Of a DNA stretch of 64,000 nucleotides, positions 58,401-64,000 are shown one piece after another; the first letter of the stretch is position 1; the number at the start of each line of letters is the position of its first letter. The position numbers were made by a program, and so were the translations under genes. The notes under the pieces were generated by a model that saw nothing but the letters and a program-made list of their open reading frames with translations, was not told the DNA's origin and made no database searches. Origin of the DNA: Brevundimonas sp. M20. GTDB lineage: Bacteria; Pseudomonadota; Alphaproteobacteria; Caulobacterales; Caulobacteraceae. Location of the stretch: NCBI RefSeq assembly GCF_006547065.1, contig NZ_CP041243.1, forward strand, positions 1,751,001 through 1,815,000. The letters are read 5' to 3'.

Positions 58401-59698
58401 TCCGTTCGTTCCCCTACGTTCAGGGGTGGCGTCTCGCCGCCCTTCTCGCCGTCCTTCTCCTCATCAACGCCCTGAGCCAGATTGACCGCATCCTCCCCTT
58501 CATCCTGGCGGAGGCGATCAAGACCGACCTCAACCTGACCGATACCCAGATCGGCCTGCTGACCGGCGCCGCCTTCGCCATCTGCTACACCCTGCTGTCC
58601 CTCCCGCTCGCGCGGGCCGCAGACCGGGGGTCCCCCCGGCGGGTGCTTCTGGTCTGTCTCATCGTATGGAGCGCCATGACCGCGTTCGGCGGTCTGGCGG
58701 GGAGCTTCGTGTTTCTCGCCCTGACGCGTTTCGGCGTCGCCGTGGGCGAGGCCGGCGCCCTGCCTTCGGGGCACGGTCTGATCGGCCGCCTGGTGTCTCC
58801 TGAACGCCGTGGCCTGGCCATCGGCCTCTTCTCCATGGGCATTCCGCTCGGCACCATGGTCGGCTTCGCCGCCGGCGGCGCGATCGCCGACGGCCTCGGC
58901 TGGCGGACGGCTCTGATCGCCTTCGGCGCCGCCGGCGGCCTGGCCGCGGCGCTCGCTCTGTTGGTGATCCCCCCGACCCCGGCCCAACCCCGCGGACCGG
59001 CGGACGCCCAGCCCTTCCTGGCCTCGGCGGTCCGGCTCGCCACCTCCTCCGGCTTCCGCTGGCTCATGATCGCCAGCCTCGCCCTGGGTTTCGGCAGCGC
59101 GCCCTTCTACGCCTTCTCCGCCCCCTTCCTGATCCGGACGCACGACTTCACCGCCGGACAGGTGGGGCTCGCCTTCGGCCTGCTGCAAGGATTGACCGGG
59201 GTGGCCGGGACCCTGCTCGGCGGCCGCGCCTTCGACCGCGCCCGGGCGGGGACCGGCCATGTGCTCCGTATACCGGCCGTCGGCCTTCTGATCGCCGCGC
59301 CCGCCATAGGCGCCGGCCTGTTCGCCCCGCAGGGATGGATGTCCATCGCCCTGTTCGTCCCGGCCATGTTCGCCTTCGCCTTCCTGCTGCCCGCCGCCTT
59401 CAGCGCGGCGCACCTGGTCGCCGGACCGGGCCGCCAAGCGCTCGCCTCCAGTCTGGTGATGATCGCCTCCGGCCTTCTGGGCCCGGCTGTGGGACCCGTA
59501 CTGGTCGGCCTGATCAGCGACGGCGTGTCTTCCGCAGGGTTGGCCAACAGCCTCGGCGTCGGACTGCTGATCGTGCCGGTCGGCGTCATCCTCACCGGCC
59601 TGGCCTGCCTGGTCGCGGACCGCCGGATCCCCGCGGTCTGCGCGAGGGCGTTGTGGCCGTCTGAATCATCCCCCGCTCAACTGAGGAAACAGCCATGA
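58397..59698 (+). CDS. MFS transporter (Spns-like)
   Basis: This 433-residue major facilitator has twelve transmembrane helices, with the motif-A-like loop RAADRGSPRRVLLV after helix 2 and the DRILPFILAEAIKTDLNLTD opening typical of the spinster-like (MFS_1) group. The substrate is not predictable. It is located between an SDR and an aldo/keto reductase with 4-nt overlaps on both sides, which suggests it exports or imports the compound those enzymes act on. Confidence 0.9.
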   Translation: MIRSFPYVQGWRLAALLAVLLLINALSQIDRILPFILAEAIKTDLNLTDTQIGLLTGAAFAICYTLLSLPLARAADRGSPRRVLLVCLIVWSAMTAFGGLAGSFVFLALTRFGVAVGEAGALPSGHGLIGRLVSPERRGLAIGLFSMGIPLGTMVGFAAGGAIADGLGWRTALIAFGAAGGLAAALALLVIPPTPAQPRGPADAQPFLASAVRLATSSGFRWLMIASLALGFGSAPFYAFSAPFLIRTHDFTAGQVGLAFGLLQGLTGVAGTLLGGRAFDRARAGTGHVLRIPAVGLLIAAPAIGAGLFAPQGWMSIALFVPAMFAFAFLLPAAFSAAHLVAGPGRQALASSLVMIASGLLGPAVGPVLVGLISDGVSSAGLANSLGVGLLIVPVGVILTGLACLVADRRIPAVCARALWPSESSPAQLRKQP

Positions 59699-60804
59699 AA
59701 CATGAGACTGAAGACAGAGGTTCGCGACCCGCCCGGCGGGCTGTTCTGGGGGCGATGGGCCTGGGCGTCGCCGCCTTGGGCGCCGCCTCCGTCGCCGCGC
59801 CGGCGGCGGCCCAGGCCGGGCGCACGCAGACACACCCGGCTGGCCCCGCCGACCGGCCGCCGGCGCGCACCCGGTCCGTCCCGAGGACGGGTCAAAGCCT
59901 CACGACGCTGGGCCTCGGCACCTTCATGACCTTCGACGCCAGACCCGGGGACGACCGGACGCGCCTGCGCGAGGTGTTCCGTCGCTATGTCGAGGGCGGG
60001 GGGCGTGTCGTCGACACTTCGCCCCTCTACGGCTCCGCCGAGGTTTCAGTCGGCGCCTTCCTCGCGGATACCCCGTCGGATGAACTTTTCGTGGCGAACA
60101 AGATCTGGTCGACAGGGGAATACGCCGGCGACGACAGTCATGCCGTCGCCAGTCTCGAGCAGTCGAGGCTGCGCACCTGGCGAGACACCATCGATCTGAT
60201 GCAGTGCCACGCCCTCGTGAACGCGGGGTTCGTCGTGCCCCTGCTCCAGGCCTGGAAGAAGGAGGGCCGCATCCGCCACGTCGGCGTCACCCACCACGAG
60301 AGCGGCCAGCAGGACGCCTTGGCCGCGTTCGTCGAACGGGGCGACGTCGACGTCGTCCAGACCAACTACTCCATCTTCGACAGGGCCGCGGAACGGCGTC
60401 TGTTGCCCGCCGCGGCGGATCAGGGCGTCGGCGTCCTCATCAATCTGCCGCTGGAGAAGGCCCGGCTGATGCATGTGGTGCAGGGGCGCCCCCTGCCCGA
60501 CTTCGCCCGGGAGTTCGAGGCCTCCACCTGGGCGCAGTTCTTCCTCAAATGGGTGATGGGCCATCCGGCGGTCACCACCGTCCTGTGCGGCACCTCAAAC
60601 CCGAACCACGCGAGCGACAACGTCCAGGCGATGTACGGCCCCTTGCCGGACGCGGCCATGCGGCGGCGGATGGTCGCGCACATGGAGACCCTCCCGGGCT
60701 TCTCCGACATCGGTCGAATGCCCTGGTATCCGGGCAAGGACAGCCAGTATCAGGGGCTGATGCGGGCCTCACAGGCTGCGATGCGGGATCGGTTGACGGG
60801 CTGA
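59695..60804 (+). CDS. Aldo/keto reductase with Tat signal
   Basis: This 369-residue protein carries a twin-arginine leader (RPARRAVLGAMGLGVAALGA, cut near AAAQA) followed by an aldo/keto reductase with catalytic Asp and Tyr in VVDTSPLYGSAE, Lys in VANKIW and His in LMQCHALVN. The late NADPH-binding helix region reads LCGTSNPNHASDN. Export by Tat would put a folded, cofactor-loaded reductase in the periplasm. Its start overlaps the MFS stop (ATGA). It is followed, after a 275-bp gap with site A, by a Tat-exported SDR. Confidence 0.88.
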   Translation: MKHETEDRGSRPARRAVLGAMGLGVAALGAASVAAPAAAQAGRTQTHPAGPADRPPARTRSVPRTGQSLTTLGLGTFMTFDARPGDDRTRLREVFRRYVEGGGRVVDTSPLYGSAEVSVGAFLADTPSDELFVANKIWSTGEYAGDDSHAVASLEQSRLRTWRDTIDLMQCHALVNAGFVVPLLQAWKKEGRIRHVGVTHHESGQQDALAAFVERGDVDVVQTNYSIFDRAAERRLLPAAADQGVGVLINLPLEKARLMHVVQGRPLPDFAREFEASTWAQFFLKWVMGHPAVTTVLCGTSNPNHASDNVQAMYGPLPDAAMRRRMVAHMETLPGFSDIGRMPWYPGKDSQYQGLMRASQAAMRDRLTG

Positions 60805-60993
60805 GCGTCTGCGGCCGCGAAACTCTTCGCAGGGTGACGCCCGACGCGACCCCCGAGCGTCCCGCATCCGGCCGTCAGCGACAGGCGCAGTCCAGGCGAT
60901 GGCCGGCCTGCGGAACGTCGGCGGTTTCCCCCGCCCCCGCGGCAGTCAATGCCTTGCCCGGCGGCGGGTCGAAGCGAGGCCGCGCGTCAAAGG

Positions 60994-61024
60994 ATCGGGC
61001 AAATCATCGTTTCGATACGGCAAG
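60994..61024 (+). promoter_or_regulatory. AraC-type direct repeat site A, before Tat-SDR 2
   Basis: ATCGGGCAA (60994-61002), 15 bp, and CGGCAAG (61018-61024) place two GCAA cores 21 bp apart on the plus strand. The site ends 55 bp before the SDR start codon. This is the best match to the consensus of all the sites found. Confidence 0.65.
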
Positions 61025-61079
61025 ACCCGTCCGACGGGCCCGTGCTCCTCTTGGCCCACCCCAGACGGAGACCCAGCCC

Positions 61080-61928
61080 ATGTCCGACACCTCCCGCCGA
61101 TCCCTCCTGGCCCTTGCCGCCGCAGTCGCACCCACCCTCGCCATGGCCGACGCCGCCAAGGCCCAGACCGCGGCCGCCTCCGGCGGCGTCCAGCCCCGGG
61201 CCGGAGCCGGCCGCGCCGCCATCGTCACCGGCTCGTCCCGCGGCATCGGCGCCGCCACCGCAAGGCGACTGGCGCGCGACGGCTTTGCGGTCACAGTCAA
61301 CTATCTGACCAACGCCGAGCTCGCCGCCCGGGTCGTGCGCGACATCGAGGCGGCCGGCGGGCGCGCCATCGCCCGTCAGGCCGATGTCGCCGACCCGGCC
61401 GCCGTCCGCGCCCTGTTCGACGCCAACGAGCAGGCCTTCGGCGGCGTGGACGTCGTCATCAGCAACGCGGCCATCATGAACACCGCGCCCTTCGCCCAGT
61501 TCGAGGACGAGGCTTTCGACCGCATGATCGCCACCAATGTGAAGGGCAGCTTCAACGTCCTGCGGGAAGCCGCCCGCCGCACCCGGGACGGCGGACGTAT
61601 CGTCACCCTGGCTTCCACCTCCATCAAGGCCAAGCGGGCCACCCACGGAGGCTACGCCGCCACCAAGGCCGTTCAGGAGATCTATGCGGGCGTCCTGTCC
61701 AAGGAGCTCGCGGGGCGCCGCATCTCGGTCAACGCCCTGGCCCCGGGACCGACCAATACGAGCCTGCTCGACGTGCCGCCGCCCCTGCGCGCCCAAGCCG
61801 CCCAGATGACGCCCTATGGCCGCATCGGCGAGCCGGAGGATGTCGCCAACGCCATCGCCGCGCTCTGCTCGACGGACGCCGAATGGATCAACGGCCAGAT
61901 CGTCTACGCCAACGGCGGCTTTCTCTAG
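61080..61928 (+). CDS. SDR family oxidoreductase with Tat signal (copy 2)
   Basis: This 282-residue protein starts MSDTSRRSLLALAAAVAPTL with a Tat leader. A complete SDR domain follows: TGSSRGIG, NAAIM in place of the NAG motif, catalytic Ser in LASTSI and YAATK. It aligns without gaps in most parts with the SDR at 48611-49459 (for example DIEA.GGRAIARQADVADPA, DRMIATNVKGSFNVLREAA). The ATG lies at 61080-61082. An AraC-type gene follows, as with copy 1. The duplication suggests related but different substrates. Confidence 0.88.
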   Translation: MSDTSRRSLLALAAAVAPTLAMADAAKAQTAAASGGVQPRAGAGRAAIVTGSSRGIGAATARRLARDGFAVTVNYLTNAELAARVVRDIEAAGGRAIARQADVADPAAVRALFDANEQAFGGVDVVISNAAIMNTAPFAQFEDEAFDRMIATNVKGSFNVLREAARRTRDGGRIVTLASTSIKAKRATHGGYAATKAVQEIYAGVLSKELAGRRISVNALAPGPTNTSLLDVPPPLRAQAAQMTPYGRIGEPEDVANAIAALCSTDAEWINGQIVYANGGFL

Positions 61929-62040
61929 GACGGCCTGAACGTCCGCGCGCGCCGGTCGCCGACGCGGCGGCCCACCGGCCGCTTCGGCGCGATCTTGCGC
62001 GGTGGTCGACGTCCCCGCACACGAGGTGCGTCAATCTGCG

Positions 62041-62071
62041 CTTGCCGAATCCAACGCCAAAATTGCCCAAT
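62041..62071 (-). promoter_or_regulatory. AraC-type direct repeat site B, before araC 2
   Basis: On the minus strand, ATTGGGCAA (62071-62063), 15 bp, and CGGCAAG (62047-62041) carry GCAA cores 21 bp apart. It lies 71 bp before the araC start and points away from it. This probably provides self-control by the AraC protein. Confidence 0.6.
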
Positions 62072-62142
62072 CCTCCGGACGCCGTTGTTCAACTTCCGCT
62101 GCGAGCGTAGGATTCGGTCATAAACAGCTGCGGACGTCGATC

Positions 62143-63081
62143 ATGGCCACCGAACTCACCTCGGCGATTGCCGAAATCCTGGACGCCGAGGGTGTGAGCA
62201 ACGGCGCCTATGACACGCCCGTACCCGGCCTTCGCCTGCTGCGCACCCACGCCTCCGTAGCGCCGCGTCACATGCACTACCGGCCGTCGCTGTGCCTCGT
62301 CGCCCAGGGTCGCAAGGAGGTGCTGGTCGGCGACACCACCATCACCTACGGCGACATGCAGTCGATGATCGTGACGGTCGAGGTTCCTGTCCTGAGCCAG
62401 ATGAAGGCCTCGGCCGAGGAGCCCTATGTCGGCGCCGTGCTGGAGCTCAACCCGCAGATCATTCTGGAGGTCGCCACGCAGCTTGAGGCCGGCGGGGCCC
62501 CGCGAGGCAAGCCGGGATCCGGCCTGGTCGTCCAGAACATCGACGCCCATGTCGCGGCGTCCATCCTGCGTCTGCTCGACCTCGTCCGCCACCCGCAGGG
62601 CGTCGAGATCCTTTATCCGGTGGTCATGCGCGAGATTTCCTACTGGCTCCTGACCGGTCCGGCCGGCGGCAATGTGGCGCGCCTGGCGATCCCGGAGGGC
62701 CAGCCCGCGCGCATCACGAAGGCGATCCAGCAGATGCGTGAAAGCTTCGATGCGCCGATCAGCGTCCCGGACATGGCGAGGACAGCCGGCATGAGCGCCT
62801 CCTCCTTTCACCAGCATTTCAAGATGCTGACCTGCATGTCCCCGCTCCAGTACCAGAAGCATCTGCGCCTGCTGGAAGCGCGGCGCCTGATGATGACCGA
62901 CGGCGAAAAGGCCGGGAACGCCGCCCTGTCAGTCGGTTACGAGAGCGTGTCCCAATTCAGCCGCGAGTTCGCGCGCATGTTCGGCGACTCCCCGCGTCGG
63001 CAAACCCGGGCATCTGAGCCGCGGTCCGCCCGCCCGGGGTCGGAAGATCACGGCGCCGGGATCGGCGCGGCTATGGGCTGA
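62143..63081 (+). CDS. AraC family regulator with AraC_N domain (copy 2)
   Basis: This 312-residue regulator has the N-terminal AraC_N domain (TPVPGLRLLRTHASVAPRHM, YRPSLCLVAQGRKEVLVGD) and C-terminal helix-turn-helices (ISVPDMARTAGMSASSFHQHF, NAALSVGYESVSQFSREFAR). It is closely related to the AraC protein at 49629-50567 along its whole length. The DNA-binding helices are nearly identical between copies, so both could recognise the same ATCGGGCAA-N15-CGGCAA sites. The ATG at 62143 gives equal length to copy 1. Confidence 0.9.
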   Translation: MATELTSAIAEILDAEGVSNGAYDTPVPGLRLLRTHASVAPRHMHYRPSLCLVAQGRKEVLVGDTTITYGDMQSMIVTVEVPVLSQMKASAEEPYVGAVLELNPQIILEVATQLEAGGAPRGKPGSGLVVQNIDAHVAASILRLLDLVRHPQGVEILYPVVMREISYWLLTGPAGGNVARLAIPEGQPARITKAIQQMRESFDAPISVPDMARTAGMSASSFHQHFKMLTCMSPLQYQKHLRLLEARRLMMTDGEKAGNAALSVGYESVSQFSREFARMFGDSPRRQTRASEPRSARPGSEDHGAGIGAAMG

Positions 63082-63130
63082 TACCGGAGGGCCCGGCCTC
63101 CGGCCGCTTCCGACGGCGCGGGTTCGGGCC

Positions 63131-64000
63131 TCAGTCGAGCACCCCCAGCGCCCGATAGAGCGGCAGGATCGCCTGAATAAACCGCTCGGCCATCTCGGTG
63201 AGCACCTCCAGGTTCTCTTCCGGCGTGACCATCTCCCGATCGTTCTTCACGGCCCGATCGCCCGTGGTCTGGAACACCGCCCAGGTCGAGGCGGCGAGCG
63301 CCGAGGCCTCGCGATCGCCGGCCAGCCAAGCCCGCAGGAACAGCTGGACCGGCCTCGGACAGGCCAGCCCCCCGCCGATCACGGGCGCCGCCAGATGTTT
63401 CAGGGCCGGACCGGTCACCGCCCGCTCCAGGACATGGGCGTTGTAGGCCCGTGAGCGCGCCGCCTCTTGCGCCGACGGGACCCGAGCCGGCCGCAGCACC
63501 TCCATCCCGACCAGGACCGTGAGAGCCGAAACCGCGTCCATGGTCCGCAAGGTCGTCAGACCGCTCGCCGCCACCACCTCCGGCAAGGTCTTGGGCCTGT
63601 AGTCCTCGGCCGCCAAGGCGTCGACGACCGGCCCGTACACCTCAGCGGGCAGCACTGCCTCGCCCAGCGCGCCGCTCACCGCCAGGACGATTTCGTCGCG
63701 TGCGCTGGCGAGGACGAACGCTTGCCCGGCCCAGAACCGCTCTTGCTCGGCTACGGTCATGCGGACCAGGCCCTTCACAAAGACATCGGGCCGGAAGCGC
63801 TGATTGACCATGAAGTCGCGCACGGCCTCCCGCAGCTCCAGCGGTTTGCAGCGATCAAGAAGGGCGACCGCCTCGGGCGTCAGATTGAGGTCGTTGACGC
63901 GATCAAGCACGCGCGCCGAGGCGACGAAGGTCAATTTGGCCTCGGCCATCGCGCCCGCGACATCGGCGAAATAGGGAATGTGCCAGTCGGCGTTCAGATA
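63131..64000 (-). CDS. Methyltransferase regulatory-domain protein, C-terminal part
   Basis: The minus-strand frame is open from the window edge to the stop at 63131, giving 289 residues. YLNADWHIPYFADVAGAMAE near the edge and LTFVASARVL are the start of the methyltransferase regulatory domain (PF10119-like). This domain follows a SAM-binding methyltransferase domain in class I enzymes. The N-terminal methyltransferase domain lies outside the window, and the Met at 63949 is therefore internal. The function is probably SAM-dependent methylation with an unknown substrate. Confidence 0.8.
   Translation of the reverse strand, partial: YLNADWHIPYFADVAGAMAEAKLTFVASARVLDRVNDLNLTPEAVALLDRCKPLELREAVRDFMVNQRFRPDVFVKGLVRMTVAEQERFWAGQAFVLASARDEIVLAVSGALGEAVLPAEVYGPVVDALAAEDYRPKTLPEVVAASGLTTLRTMDAVSALTVLVGMEVLRPARVPSAQEAARSRAYNAHVLERAVTGPALKHLAAPVIGGGLACPRPVQLFLRAWLAGDREASALAASTWAVFQTTGDRAVKNDREMVTPEENLEVLTEMAERFIQAILPLYRALGVLD

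Overview
The window is a high-GC alphaproteobacterial chromosome segment that reads like Caulobacteraceae, most likely Brevundimonas. This is inferred from gene content and order: radA-cvpA-purF, yfgM-bamB-der, rplM-rpsI, a COX15-type heme A synthase next to a DUF2842 protein, PhoX, ECF sigma factors and many TonB-type outer-membrane proteins. No rRNA, tRNA, CRISPR array, transposase or integrase was seen.

From 1 to 25.3 kb the content is mostly conserved housekeeping. In order: DNA repair and purine synthesis (radA, cvpA, purF); a ParDE-type toxin-antitoxin pair; an SDR; a chimeric DUF2306/LytTR ORF that looks like a deletion scar; yfgM-bamB-der and panB. Then come two copies of a three-gene ECF sigma module (membrane protein, sigma factor, two-TM protein) separated by a phosphatase-family lipoprotein. 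These are followed by a GH3 beta-glucosidase with LacI-like operators, an ArsC-like protein, a 2'-5' RNA ligase, L13/S9, a PhoX phosphatase, heme A synthase and a retropepsin-like protein. The two intergenic stretches around 20-21 kb carry dispersed repeats.

From 25.5 to 40.4 kb there is a catabolic island. A five-gene operon encodes an AtuA-like protein, a DUF4387 protein, a D-2-hydroxyacid dehydrogenase, a MOFRL-type glycerate 2-kinase and a tartrate dehydrogenase-like enzyme. A Crp/Fnr-family regulator diverges from a class II aldolase. CitMHS and AbrB-type transporters, a TonB receptor, a GntR/FCD regulator, a MipA-like outer-membrane protein and a frameshifted TetR follow. A GCATCCAAT motif at the operon, receptor and mipA promoters suggests one regulon. 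The pathway resembles tartrate or a related hydroxy-diacid going to glycerate and 2-phosphoglycerate.

From 40.6 to 48.4 kb lies a cell-surface signalling locus. A FecI-type sigma factor, a FecR-type anti-sigma factor and an STN-containing TonB receptor have overlapping genes and are divergent from a 1242-residue autotransporter.

From 48.5 to 63.1 kb is a redox and regulator island. It holds four SDRs, two aldo/keto reductases, two LysR and two AraC regulators, a lipocalin-like lipoprotein, DUF1330 and DUF2306 proteins and an MFS exporter. Two SDRs and one aldo/keto reductase carry predicted Tat signal peptides. The Tat-SDR plus AraC pair is present twice with identical protein lengths (282 and 312 residues). 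A previously unlabelled direct-repeat motif, ATCGGGCAA-N15-CGGCAA with a 21-bp period, lies upstream of both Tat-SDR genes, the second araC and the DUF1330 gene, with weaker copies before the first araC and another SDR. I read this as one AraC-controlled, partly periplasmic oxidoreductase regulon, and it is the most novel-looking system here. The window ends inside a methyltransferase with a regulatory domain.
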